The position numbers and the translations under genes are program-made. The notes beneath the pieces are model-generated. The model made no database searches. It was not told the origin of the DNA and was given only the letters and a program-made list of their open reading frames with translations. A stretch of DNA of 64,000 bases from Azolla caroliniana (taxonomy: Eukaryota > Polypodiophyta). Below, piece by piece: positions 10,561 to 22,361 of this stretch (its first letter is position 1; the number at the start of each line of letters is the position of its first letter). The stretch covers positions 17,856,001 through 17,920,000 of the forward strand of contig JBHGNT010000016.1 in assembly GCA_043228905.1 (NCBI GenBank), read 5' to 3'.

Positions 10561-11260
10561 ATGGAAACTATTAGTGCTTAGGAATACCAATCTGTTTTCT
10601 CAGAGCTCCAATGCTCAAAGGAGAAATTGATGGGGACAGTTCACTGCAATCAACAAAATACGGCGATTACGCCAAGGTGATCGTCTAGCCTCCACATATG
10701 CTGCAGATTTCCACCTACTCACCGTCGATATCCCTTGGGATGATCAAGCATTGATGGAACAATTTTGTTATGGTTTACGCAACGATGTCAAGGATTTACT
10801 CTTGACCTTCCCCGAAGAACCAAAGTCATTAACAGAAGCAATCAGTCGCGCGGTGAGATGCGACAACCGTCTTTTCGAACGATGTTCAGAACGGCAATTC
10901 CAGATGCCAAGGGCAAGATTAGAGTCCACCTATGCCTCAATGGTAGCGAAACCTTTTCCAAGGGATTCATATAATGCATCTCCAACAAATACTCCGACTC
11001 CAATGGAAATCGACACCACACATCGTTACGGACCACTATCGTTACGGGCAAATCGACTATGTCTGTATTGCGGGGGACCAGGGCATATTGCAGTGAACTG
11101 TCCCCATCAACCAAAAAAGCAAGTAAATCAAAGAACCGCTAGTACTAATAGTACTAAACCCGAGTCTATTTCTCTAGGTGTGTCTGATAGTCCTATTAGC
11201 CCGAGCCTTTCAAACAAATTTGAAATCCTTAGTCCACTAGAAGAAGAGTTAAACGATTAA
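10561..11260 (+). pseudogene. gag of gypsy B copy 2, N-terminal deletion
   Basis: Starts like copy 1 (ATG at 10561, stop after a few codons). The coiled-coil and first gag half are missing, and it resumes near INKIRR (about 10650). The open part (10751-11260) has the rest of the gag domain (PWDDQALMEQFCYGLRNDVK, FPEEPKSLTEAISRAVRC). The zinc knuckle is LCLYCGGPGHIAVNCP (CX2CX4HX4C). Confidence 0.8.
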
Positions 11261-11283
11261 GTCCAGCCAAAATAGGAGTCGTT

Positions 11284-13190
11284 TGGTTGGACAACCCTAG
11301 ATTTGTGCAGCCCATTAGTGGTTCCATTTCTTCTAAGCAAGTTAGCAATGTGTTCTTAGCTCAAGTAATGGTTAATACTAAAAGTACTCCTCCAATACAT
11401 GTCTTAGCACTCTTAGATTCCGGAGTCAACTCTTGCTTCATGGATTGGAATTTTGCCCAAGCTCATCAGATATCCCTAAGAAAACTCTCGTGTCCAACCT
11501 ATGTAGTAGTCATTGATGGTCGTCCCATCGCTTCTGGAAATATCATAGAAGAGTCAGAGCCCGTTAATATTGTCCTAGATAACTTTGTGTGTGTAATATC
11601 ATTTAATATAATTAGTATCCTAGAACATCCCATTGTTTTGGGATTACCATGGTTTGAATTACATAACCCAACCATATATTGGAGAACAAGAGAAATCCGG
11701 TGTCAACAAACCCAAGGATGTACTAATAAGATTGCAACCATTTCGCTACATCAATTGCGTGAGGAAGGACGCAAGGAAGAAATGTTTCTCTTCGCAATAT
11801 CAGTAAAACCCTCAAGCACCACTAAAGAGGTGTCCACCATTCAACTTCCAGAGAAGTATCTTCATTATGCTGATGTGTTCGATAAAGTACAAGCCAGTAA
11901 GCTTCCTCACCATCGACCGTATGATTGCCCCATCGATTTACAACCGGGAAAAGAGCCACCATGGGGACCAATCTACAATTTGTCACCAACCGAGTTGGAA
12001 GTCCTTCAAGTCTATATAGAGGAGAATTTGGCAAATGGTTTCATTCGGTATTCGAAATCTCCAGCCGGCGCACCCATTTTCTTCGTCAAGAAAAAAGATG
12101 GATCACTTCGTCTCGTTGTGGATTACTGTGGCTTGAATAAGGTCACAATCAGGAATAGGTATGCACTTCCCCTTATCTCAAGTCTTTTAGAACGGATCAA
12201 TGGTGCAAGGTTCTTCACGAAGATCGACTTATGGGGAGCATATAACCTCGTAAGGATCTGACCAGGAGATGAATGGAAGACCGCGTTTCGCACCAGATAT
12301 GGGCACTTCGAGTATATGGTCATGTCATTCGCCCTCACTAATGTGCCAGCGGTCTTCCAGCACATTACAAATGATATATTTTGAGATCTCTTGGATGTTT
12401 GTTTGATCATCTATTTCGATGATCTACTGGTCTATTCGAAGACCCAAGAAGAGCATGATTTTGATGTACTACTAGTACTAAAACAACTTCGAGAACATGG
12501 CCTTTATGCAAAGTTGGAAAAATGTAGTTTCGGGTGCAGTCTTCCAGCACATGGCAAATGATATATTCTGAGATCTCTTGGATGTTTGTTTGATCATCTA
12601 TTTCGATGATCTACTGGTCTATTCGAAGACCCAAGAAGAGCATGATTCTGATGTACTGTTAGTACTAAAACGACTTCGAGAACATGGTCTTTATGCAAAA
12701 CTGGAAAAATGTAGTTTTGTGTGCAACCAGGTGGAATTTCTAGGCTATGTCATCTCCGTGAAAGGCATCTCCATGGATCCAGCTAAGGTCAAAACGGTGG
12801 TAGAGTGGCAAACTCCGCATTCGTTGCGAGATGTGCAATGCTTTTTAGGCATTGCCAATTTTTACCGCAAGTTTATAAAGGATTACTCAAAGCTTATTTT
12901 GCCTCTTACACAACTTACTAAGAAGGGACAATTGTTCGTTTGGTCTGAGGAAGCAGACATGGCTTTTGAGAATCTTAAGAAGTCATTTACATCGTCTCCT
13001 ATTCTAGCTCACGTTGATCCAGAAAAACCATTCATCATTGAAGCTGACGCATCGGATTTCGTATTGGCTAGCATTCTGTCACAACAAGCTAATGATGAAA
13101 AGCTACATCCTATGGCTTTCCACTCACGCAAGTTTGACGCCGCACCGAAATCAACTATGAAATTCATGATAAGGAGCTATTAGCAATAGT
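11284..13190 (+). pseudogene. protease, RT and RNase H of gypsy B copy 2
   Basis: The 11287-12261 frame holds an apparently intact protease loop (LALLDSGVNSCFMD), IVLGLPWFELHNP, and RT up to FFTKIDLWGAYNLVRI. A stop follows. The catalytic palm motif LIIYFDDLLVYSK occurs twice because of a tandem duplication (12352-12725). RT end, connection and RNase H (FIIEADASDFVLASILSQ) continue in 12578-13183, then frameshift. Two stops (near 12263 and 12384) and the duplication prevent a full polyprotein. Confidence 0.85.
12352..12725 (+). repeat. 187-bp tandem duplication in RT
   Basis: The block starting GTCTTCCAGCACAT occurs at 12352 and again at 12539, covering the codons around the YFDD active site up to KLEKCSF. 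The copies differ at several bases, so it is not recent. Confidence 0.85.
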
Positions 13191-13497
13191 GGACTCTTTT
13201 ACGCAATGGAGGCATTTTTTAGAGGGATCTTTTCATCAAGTCACTGTATTCAGTGATCACAAAAACCTTCCCTACTTTCAGAATACTCGTGTGTTAAATC
13301 GACGTCAAGCTCGGTGAGCTCAATTCCTCACTCTTTTCAACGTCAAAATCACATATCGTCCGGGAAAGCAACAAGGGAAGGCGGATGCATTATCACGGCG
13401 CTCGTATCTAGCACCGCATCCCGGCGAGTCGGCTTTCAATAACCAAAAGCAAGTAATCCTAGGACCGACACGACTGCAAGCAACACAGGTCTTTGGT

Positions 13498-14790
13498 ATG
13501 CCCTTAGATTCCCACGTTATCGATACCATACGTGAGGACTTGAAGACAGATGCTTTCGCCCAAGATATTCTAGCACAAATTGATCCCTCTCGAGCATCTT
13601 GTTCACAGTTGCAACAACCAGGTATGGACTATCGACAATTCGAATGTCATGATGGATTACTATTCTTTAAGAAACTCTTATATGTTCCTAATGGTACTTG
13701 TCGCCTTCAAGTAGTCCAAAACCGTCATGACACATATACAACTGAGCATTTTGGTAGTACTAAAACATTAGATTTAGTACAACGATCATTCTAGTGGCCC
13801 CATATGCGACAGTTTGTCGAAGATTTTGTTTGAACTTGTGATACATGTTGCAAAGCAAAAATGCCAAGGCATCATCCATATTGTTTATTAGAATCATTAC
13901 CAATTCCAAGCAAGCCATGGCAATCCATTGCTCTAGATTTCATCATAGATCTTACGGTCTCAAAGGGATTCGATGCGATCTTAACAGTAGTAGATCGATA
14001 TACGAAAATGGCCCATTTCCTGCCATGTACTAAGAAAATCTCCCGTGAAGAAACCGCCAAAACTGTCATGCATGAAGTATGCTGGCATCATGGCCTTCCC
14101 GATAGTATCATCAGTGACCGTGGACCCCAGTTCGTCTCGAAGTTCTAGAATCACCTCTTTAAAATGCTTAAGGTCACTTGTAACCTCTCCTCTGGTGACT
14201 ACCCGCAAACAGACGGCCAAGCAGAACGAACAACTCAAACGCTGGAGCAGTATCTTCGGTGTTTTCTAAGCTATCATCAAGATGACTAAGCGGATATTCT
14301 CCACTTCGCCCAATTTGCGTATAATAACTCTATCCACTCATCGACAAAGGTTACGCCATTTTATGCTTATATGGGTTGTCACCCCCGGTGGTGTGTATTT
14401 GAAACTCCAGAGTTACCCACAAATCCTTGCGCAAAGGATCGTTTTGAGCGGTTATGCAAGATACAAGCAGAAATATGTATTCATCTAAAACAAGCTCAAC
14501 AAACACACAAGGTTTACATAGATCGTCGTCGGCTTCCATCTAGTTTTAACATTGGCAACCGAGTATGGCTACTATGACGACATGCGAGAAGTTGGATTAT
14601 CAGCGATTAGGTCCTTTCCGTATTAACAGAAAAATTAATGATGTCGCTTTTCATCTCGATCTACCTCCACAACTTCGGATACATCCGATGTTTCATAGTT
14701 CTCTCCTAGAACCCTATCAAGACAGCACCATCCCATATCGTATTAAACAACATCCCAGTGTCATGATATGGCAATACTCGAACCCATAAC
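13498..14790 (+). pseudogene. integrase of gypsy B copy 2
   Basis: The N-terminal zinc-binding part (VQNRHDTYTTEHFGSTK ... CDTCC) is followed by the core: PWQSIALDFIIDLTVSKGFD with the first Asp, HGLPDSIISDRGPQFVSKF with the second, then QTDGQAERTTQTLEQYL with the Glu. The C-terminal part contains LHPQLRIHPMFHSSLLEPYQ-like text in shifted frames. Stops near 13790, 14147, 14287 and 14577 make it dead. No chromodomain is seen before the LTR at 14759. Confidence 0.8.
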
Positions 14791-15176
14791 CTTATATTAC
14801 ATAGGGCAAGCTCTTACCATTAGGCTATGTATTGTAATACAAAGGATATAATTTTCATTTAAGTTTTACTATAGAAAATTGATGTATAGTCCAGATTTCT
14901 TTGGAACATTCTAGAAACTTCAGGAGTACTCCTGAGAACACTATAAAATGAGGCACACGGCATTATTTTGAACCAAATCGGTTCAACACCAATCTTAAGC
15001 CTCTTAGCCGTCCTTGCATATTCTTCTCACATAAGATATCACTATCATCATCATTTTCTCTCTCTCGATCTCTCTCTCTCTCCTTCTCTCAAGTGTTCTA
15101 CACCCTCTATTCCTCTTAGTACTAATATTCCTATCTTAGTACTAATTCATTCTCTGTCTCGGTATTATTCCTGACA
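14759..15176 (+). repeat. 3' LTR of gypsy B copy 2
   Basis: Begins TGTCATGATATGGCAA like the 5' LTR and ends CTGACA. The TATA region reads CACTATAAAATGAGG. It is 418 bases against 434 for the partner. Confidence 0.85.
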
Positions 15177-15351
15177 TGCATCTAATCAACAATGACTTCT
15201 GCATATTAATATGTAAACCTGATGTTAAGGCAAATAGCTTCCACACCTCCATAGCTTTGGCTATGCTACTAAAATGCGCCTTAAGAAACAAAAAAGAATC
15301 ATCAGTCAATGCTTGAGCTATTAGTTGTTTCCCTGAGTGTAAAACAAATCT

Positions 15352-15357
<6 letters not shown>
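15177..15357 (-). pseudogene. LINE RT fragment
   Basis: Encodes QALTDDSFLFLKAHF and LHINMQKSLLI, matching the RT catalytic region of the larger LINE at 15400-20797 (VLADDHFMFLGA, LKINMHKSVLI). It is cut by the gypsy LTR on the left and by a CT microsatellite on the right. Confidence 0.75.

Positions 15358-15388
<31 letters not shown>
15357..15388. repeat. (CT)n microsatellite
   Basis: Run of CT between the two LINE pieces. Confidence 0.9.
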
Positions 15389-15391
<3 letters not shown>

Positions 15392-15524
15392 AAAATCACA
15401 CAATTATATTAATTGCATGTAAAAAAACCCCCTATTACAACTTGTTAGTCATCTTTACATACATAGAGAGATACATATTCATAACATTACCATGAATATG
15501 TCTGTCAACATCCCCTAACCTTTC

Positions 15525-18500
15525 TTAGAAGACCAAATGATGAATGTGATGTCCAACTAACTTACATACTTGTTTCTCTTCATGATTAAATATGCTTGAC
15601 ATTTCCAACAATGAAAATTGCCATAAAAGGAACCCTTTCAATCTCAACACATAACGGTGTACTCCCCTTTGTTCATCAAATATAAAAGCATTTCGCATAT
15701 GCCAAATAAACCAAAGCCCATAATACCTCAAATAATCCAAAATAATCTGAAAAGAAGGTGAAAGACATCCTAATTCCACTTGTGCAAAAGCTCATTTGAA
15801 AGGAGAAGGAATCACTCATGTCAAGGACATCCATATTGCATTAATAAATTTCCAAACCATCTTTGTAACAGGACATGAAATAAATCGATGTCGACTGTGC
15901 TCTACTTCCACCGTACAAAAGAAACAGAAACCATTAGCAATTTTCCTTTTGCATAAAGCATCACCCAATGGTAATCCACCAACCATAACCCTCCAAATAA
16001 ACACCTTCGCTCTAAATGACAAATGTGAACACCAACTCTTCTGAAGTACATTCTTCCACCAAATTGTTGGCCTATGAAAAGACCATACCTTAATTACCCT
16101 ATTTTCTAACCACATGTTTCCCAATAATTGTATGATAAACCTCATTCGTTGAAACCATACTTAAGTTGTTCCCCCCCACAAATGTCCAATCAAGATATAG
16201 AGAATCTTCATTCAAATGTGGCACATGCCCTTGCAACACTGATAATCCTTGTAATGTATCCCAAATGTGCCGATAATTGCATGGAATTCCAAATGTTGAC
16301 CTAGCAGTACGAAAAGCCATCAACCTTCTTTGAGAAGTCAAAATTGCATCTTTTACTAATACCAATCCTAATCGAGCCATTCGATTAAATTGATGTTGCA
16401 AGGATTGTTTACTCTCCCAATCCAACAACCTTGATGTTGCCAAAATCTCTAGTTCTAGAGAATTTGCATGCTCTCTATGTGATGGGGGATCCCACTTGAC
16501 AAATTCTAACACATTCTGCTAAGATGATAATAATTGATCAACAACCCAAGACATTGAACACTTCACTTGCCTTTTGGAATTAACTACATTCCACCTATGT
16601 GTTTCTACTCTTACTTTACCAGACTTGATGCCAATTCTCTCAATAAAGAAAATCACCATTTCGACCCATGGTTGTGTGTTTGCAAACATAGAAATGAGTA
16701 ATGAAAACCTTCGAGCTACCATATGCTCATATACATTCAATAACGTTGCTCCCCCAAGCCTTTTTGGAGTACAAATATGATCCCATGCCAACCAAGAAAT
16801 GCCATGTTTTGCTTTTTTCTCCCATAATAATGAACAAATGGATTGGGTTTAACCTTTTCAACAGCCTTCTTAGACCATGGCAACAAAGGAAGATAATAAG
16901 AAACCATGGGTATCATAATGGATTGCACAACTTTAACCCTTATATGAAAAGGCCATGACTGAGATCTCCAATAAATGAACTTATTTTCAATCTTTCTCGA
17001 CACCCAATCAACTAGTTTAACATGTGAAACTTCTACTCCAATAGGGTAACCCAAGTGTCAAAAAATTTCCCCAGGATTAACAATCTTTCCTGACCAGCCA
17101 AGCTCCAATATATTTTGCTCCGTACATGAAATAAGAACCGATTTATGCATATTAATCTTTAATCCTGATGCAAGAGAAAACAATTCCCAAACCTTTGTAG
17201 TCTTTGTAACATTATTACATGTAGCTCCCAAAAACATAAAATGATCATCTGCTAGCACTTGAGCAATACACTGTCTACCAGATGGCAATCTTAACCCAAC
17301 CAAATCTCCATCTGCCGTCATATTATGTGGCTTAACAAGTATAGAATGAGTAACAATAGTAAACAAAAGTGGACTAAGGGGGCACCCTTGTTTAACTGAC
17401 CTTCGAACCGAAATAGGTTGTGTTACTCCTCCATTAAGCATGATATGTGACATTGAAGCATCCCCCAATGTATATATCAAATTTGACATACGATCACCAA
17501 ACCCCATTCGATGCATCACTTGACATAAAAAAGACCAATTAACATGATCGTATGCCTTCTCTAGATCCAATTGCAACATCACAATCTCTTGTTTAGTTTC
17601 CATAGCAAAATCTATTGCCATCTGAACATTTAAAATATTATGCAAAATATCTTTGTTGGCCAAAAAACCATATTGAGCATTATGGATAATAGTTGGCAAT
17701 ACTTTATGTAATCTATTAGCCAAAATCTTTGTGAAAATCTCATAGATTCCTCCCATCAAAGATATAGGCCTCCATTGAGCAAAAGACACTGGAGATGGCA
17801 CTTTAGGCAACAATTTTATTAAACCAATCTTCCAAGACTGTGGCATGTGCCCTGTGGACCAAACATTTTGGAATAGAATTGCAAAGGACCTCTTCAACTA
17901 TGTATTATACTTCTTGAAGAATTCATTTGTTAAACCATCCCAACCAGGACTCTTACCATTCACAAGGTGAGAAATCACAGTTTCGACCTCAACCTTTGAT
18001 ATATCCGAATCCAAAACATTAGAAACCTCTATTGATACATGATTGGTAACTTCATTCAAGAACACCTCTCGAGCATAATTAACAGTGTCATCAACATGAT
18101 TTTCTACATCTAACAATTGCTTATAATAATCCACACATTTTTTCACAATCATATGAGGATCCATAATCATCCTCCCATTTTCCTGTAATCGCACCACATT
18201 ATACCTCGCATGTGATTCATGAAGGGCATGAAAGAATTTGTGTGATTGACAATTACAGTCATCCACTTCTTGTCTCAACTTATGTATTCTAACTTGTTGA
18301 TAACTCTTAACTTTCATATCACATAACGAGATTGATAATATTTTGTGAATATCCAATAATTGCTCATCCATTGGCCAAAAACTTAGTAATGCATTACATC
18401 GTCCCAACAATGTAGCCAAAGCCTTTATTTTTCTTCGTCTCTTAAAGGCATTATACATTCCATAAAATCTAGATAGCTTTTGCACATTTACAACAAATAC

Positions 18501-19361
18501 ATCCCAAGCCTCGAACCCAACATCTTGAACATGTAAATTGAATTTCTCAATCAATTGACACGTGTAATCATGAAATACTTCATGGTCTAAAAAAGATGAA
18601 TTAAACCGAAGAGGAGGCTGTCTTAAGAAATATTTAAATTGATCAACTAATTAATGCGCAAACTCAAACACTAATGGAAAATGATCTGAAAGAACCAAAT
18701 CATATGAAATGGAAATATCCAAAATCTCTGGCAAGAAAGAATTAGTATGCATAATATACATACAATCTAACATGCTCCAAGTAGATGTGTATTGTGTTGA
18801 TCGAAAAGTATAACCTGGCTCATCACCATGAATCCAAGGCCACACATCACAATGTATAACATCCATTTCTAATTTCTCCCAAGATTGAGTTTCAGATCTT
18901 TTCATTATAGAATGCATAGAAGTTGATTGTGCTTCCTCACAACAAACATTAAAATCCCCCATCAATATTTCTGCTTGACCTTGCTTAAGAAGCGAAGCCA
19001 AATTTTGCCACAATAACTTTCGTTTTTGAGATAGATTTGAAGCATATACACCAACCAACCACAAAATTTGGCCTTCATAAGAGATTTGTACAACTAAAAA
19101 TCGACCAAAATCATCACTAAAGATAACTTGAGGACAAAACACATTTCTTATAAACATAACAACTCCTGAATAATCACCTTTCACTTTTCCTGAATAACAT
19201 AGCATATAACCCTTAGTGTTAACCACCAAACCTGCATTTTTATGTTCTTTATGCTCCATGGCACATAAAACATCCCACTGATTGTGTAACAAAGCACTCC
19301 ACACCTCATGCATCTTAAATCAGGAACAAATCCCTCTTACATTCCATGTTGTCACCTTCAT
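15525..19361 (-). pseudogene. LINE D ORF2: endonuclease, RT, zinc finger
   Basis: The ATG at 19361 opens with MKVTTWNVRGICS followed by an in-frame TGA. The endonuclease continues with ILMGDFNVC and LSDHFPLVFEF catalytic motifs. RT (17058-18554) has LDLEKAYDHVNW, SVKQGCPLSPLLF and VLADDHFMF, so the catalytic pair is LADD rather than YADD or FADD. The C-terminal region ends with FIWRVMVGGLPLGDAL and CFFCTVEVEHSRHRFISC. In-frame stops near 18651, 17898 and 17058 and frameshifts near 16750 and 16140 show decay. Confidence 0.85.
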
Positions 19362-19390
19362 ATTTTAGCCTTTCCTTTAGATGAGGGAAC

Positions 19391-20778
19391 CTATTTCTCC
19401 CTCTTAGTCAATGTATCTGCTAAATCTTGAAAAAAATCTCCTAAGATTGCAAACGAATTTTGATGGGAAGGGAATCCTGACCCACTTGATCTATTCCCTT
19501 TGTTACGTTGTACTTGAGTATGCTTATTCCAAGGGTTATGCAAATTCCCTTTACTATCAAATGATAATTTTTTAGGAAAATCAACTTGCTGACCCGAATT
19601 TTTACTACGCCCAAAAGAGCCTTGTTGTAATGGAAACTTCATACCCTCATTGGATTTATTCCCAGCGCCCTTTCCAAACCTATTCATTCTTCCAGAAACT
19701 ACCGACCATGGACCCTCCCTATCTGACGAATTTGACCCTTTCTCAATCACAACTCCTCGTTCCTCAATATTCTCACAAATAGTCAAATCAGGATCCTTAT
19801 CGTGTTGTACTTTTTCTTGAATATCCTCCACCACCTCATGATTCTCTAAAGTTTTACCAGTATGAGGACACTCTGCCATAAAATGTCCTAATTCTCCACA
19901 ATGGAAACAATGGCCTACAAATGTACCCCATTTAAGTTTGAAATACATTGGTGGCATACCAATACAATCTATTTGTAGACAACCTGGTCTTTTTATAGCA
20001 GTATTCCAAAGAATACACATTCGATATCGATTCATTGCATTAGCATTAGGAGGAACCAAAATTTTCCCCAATTTCTCTATTGTTGAATGCAAAAGTGGCC
20101 ACATAGTGGAATGCTTACATTCGACCTCCACCCATATCGGACAATCTTGTTTCAATAGATCTAAGTACTCAGTCAATGGTCTCCAAGGAACAACATGAAC
20201 CAAACTGCCACCATAGAAAATTGGCAACCTGGCAAGTAATGTTTCTTTATTCTCACTTGAATTTAAGACCACCTCATAGAAACCACGAGGGCCAACATAC
20301 ACATCCTCTACACCGTTTGCATGCAAGACACCACGTAGCCATTGTTTGACCCAATGAAGGGCAGGTATTTTGCCAATAAAGAAAAGTATCACTCCTCTAT
20401 CATAAAATGTTGAAAAGATGACAAATACGCTTTTGTATCCACCTCAACCTTAAAAATATCTTCCGCATCAAACTCTGAAGCAATTTTAGCGTTTTCTTTC
20501 ATGCAATCCTCTATCAAAGCATTAGCCATGCATCTCAAATATTCCCAATGTGCATCATCTTTAAAGTTAACATCACTATGCATAGCATCAGCATCTGACA
20601 TGTTAACCTCGTCTTCCACACGTTTGGGTCTTTTCATTGCATTGCTTACATCTTTATCAGTAATCTGCGGAACCATTGATGTTGACGTCCCTTGTATATC
20701 CATTGACATTGACATACTTGTATCGAAAGTAGGCAATAATAAAGACATACCAGGATTTATATTGTTTGTCATAGCCAT
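19391..20778 (-). pseudogene. LINE D ORF1 (RNA-binding protein), one frameshift
   Basis: Starts MAMTNNINPGMSLLLP at 20778. A frameshift at about 20390 (frame end ...HFMIEE, next frame begins ILFFIGKIPALHW) splits an otherwise open reading frame. The second part has a DUF4283-like domain (LLARLPIFYGGSLVHVVPW) and a zinc knuckle (CFHCGELGHFMAEC, CX2CX4HX4C), followed by a Ser/Gly/Lys-rich tail. This is the usual ORF1 plan of plant L1 elements, binding element RNA. Confidence 0.8.
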
Positions 20779-20797
20779 TGCGTATAGACCACCATAG

Positions 20798-21038
20798 AAT
20801 CAGGTCAATCTTGATAGGAAGCCCCCCAGAAGAGGATGAACTCTATCTCGACCGGCAGCCCTCAAAGCCCGCGACAATAATTTGAACATTGTGTCACACT
20901 CCGTACTCTGTTCGCAACGTGCTATATCTCTTTGGAAAGGTCTCCGAAAGGGCTTTCCAACAATTATTTGCACGTGTGATTCTGATATATAGAACAAAAG
21001 ATATGAACAAAACAATCAACTACACTCCCTCATAACTC

Positions 21039-21041
<3 letters not shown>
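20798..21041. other. unassigned stretch
   Basis: Region between the LINE D 5' end and a TC microsatellite. No convincing coding sequence. It may be LINE 5' leader or a separate repeat. Confidence 0.4.

Positions 21042-21092
<51 letters not shown>
21042..21092. repeat. (TC)n microsatellite
   Basis: Continuous TC run of about 50 bases. Confidence 0.95.
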
Positions 21093-21096
<4 letters not shown>

Positions 21097-21109
21097 GGAA
21101 CGGGGACAA

Positions 21110-21597
21110 ATGTGGAGGCTCACACTTAACACATTATACTACACATGTTGCACCTAACTACAAAACCATATTCTTTGCGGAACGGGGAAATCGTACACAT
21201 CGATACATGTTAGAGCTCATACCGTTATCTGCCATTTGAACCATTGCTTCCATGCAACTTAGCTCACATGCATTGCGATGTGAAACAGGGCGTTGGGGCA
21301 CAAGTGATGAGAGTGGTTGGCTATGCACACTTTGCCCTAAACAAGTTCGCGAGTCTGAGTATCACACTTTGATACAATGCTCTGCCTTTGATCATATTCG
21401 ACCATGCTTTCCACATCCCTTCGACCAAGCCTAATCCTTGCATGAATTCCTCTCACAACCACAATGTGCACTCTCGATTGCAACATTCATTGGTAAAGTT
21501 CTTGAACATCGAGAGTCACTACTCACTTTCACACGTATCATGTGAAATGTAATATTTTTGGTCTCATAGGTCATATTTGACCTCTGAAGACGATAAT

Positions 21598-21650
<53 letters not shown>
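21110..21650 (+). mobile_element. 3' end of a non-L1 LINE (relative of the element at 35.2-37.9 kb)
   Basis: Encodes QLSSHALRCETGRWG and a finger-like CTLCPKQVRESEYHTLIQC (21252-21434). This aligns with the C-terminal region of the LINE at 35-38 kb (HALRVAIGQLRIS; CRLCHIEIEDEYHFTCKC). The end (about 21560-21602) shares the tail of that element: TCATAGGTCATATTTGACCT then GAAGACGATAATAT, versus TCATGGGCCAAATTTGGCCT then GAAGACGTTAATAT. A TC microsatellite follows. It is 5'-truncated. Confidence 0.7.
21605..21646. repeat. (TC)n microsatellite at LINE tail
   Basis: TC run immediately after the LINE 3' tail. Confidence 0.9.
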
Positions 21651-21653
<3 letters not shown>

Positions 21654-21805
21654 GTTGTACACATATAGCGCAACAACACAACTATCCACGTTATGTTTTT
21701 CTTACACACACAACACAATAGTTTTGCCCTAGTTTATTTATACTCATACACAGCATGAGTTATTTACAAAGACAACTATTGTTATAGTTAACTCTGTCAA
21801 CTAAT

Positions 21806-21894
21806 CGACTCCCGTGTCGATTGTCGGTCGGGCCGACTAGTCGACTCCTATGTCGACATTTTCTTTTCAACCAACTAGCCGACTCCTTTGTCGA
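21806..21894 (+). repeat. three short CGACTCC..TGTCGA motifs
   Basis: CGACTCC(C/T)(G/A/T)TGTCGA-like 15-mers occur at 21806-21820, 21842-21856 and 21880-21894, with GTCGAC palindromes. No gene is seen in 21660-22361 around them. Confidence 0.5.
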
Positions 21895-22361
21895 CATCTT
21901 CTTGCATTCAATTGTCGGTTCTCCTCCCATAGGAGGGACATATTCCTAACAATTGTATGGGGATGTTGTCCAAAAAAGAGATATGGTATGTCATCTAGTT
22001 TTGCAACACTTGAGAGGGTTTCCCTTGCACTATCACTATTTATGAAGTAGTAAAGATAGCAAGGGTTGTATTATCATCTTATTTTAATAACAAACATTGA
22101 TTTACAAAGAAAAAAAAAAGAGAAAATGAGGGAAATAGTTATATTATAATAAAACGCCCTGATTATTACAATAGATGGTGGTGGACCTATAAAAGACCTC
22201 CACCAAGGTGGTTTCGTTAATAAACTAACTAGTAATAATATTATTATTATTTTCCATAATATTCTACTTATACATAATGGGTACACATTCAAACTCTCAT
22301 ATCACAAATTTCAGGTTGATAATGATGTGCACGCTTCAAGCTAATGTTGATGCCATGGTGA

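Larger units (their letters stand above)
9972..15176 (+). mobile_element. Ty3/gypsy family B, copy 2, with both LTRs
   Basis: LTRs at 9972-10405 and 14759-15176 bracket gag, protease, RT, RNase H and integrase remnants in the standard gypsy order (integrase last). The coding part has many stops and frameshifts, a gag deletion and a 187-bp duplication in RT. No matching 5-bp target duplication is seen (CATAC on the left, TGCAT on the right). The left neighbour is copia C and the right neighbour is a LINE fragment, so the two flanks were probably not originally adjacent. Confidence 0.9.
15400..20797 (-). mobile_element. L1-clade LINE D, near full length
   Basis: Non-LTR retrotransposon read from right to left: ORF1 (19391-20778), then ORF2 with endonuclease, RT and a C-terminal zinc-finger region (15525-19361). 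ORF2 starts about 30 bases after ORF1 stops. The 5' edge is near 20797. The 3' edge is not sharp: no clear A tail is visible, and the text runs into a CT repeat near 15389. Confidence 0.85.

Noticed and set aside
14759-14840. tRNA-like part of the gypsy LTR as a real tRNA gene
   Set aside because: No complete cloverleaf: the anticodon arm is not well formed and the acceptor strands do not pair.
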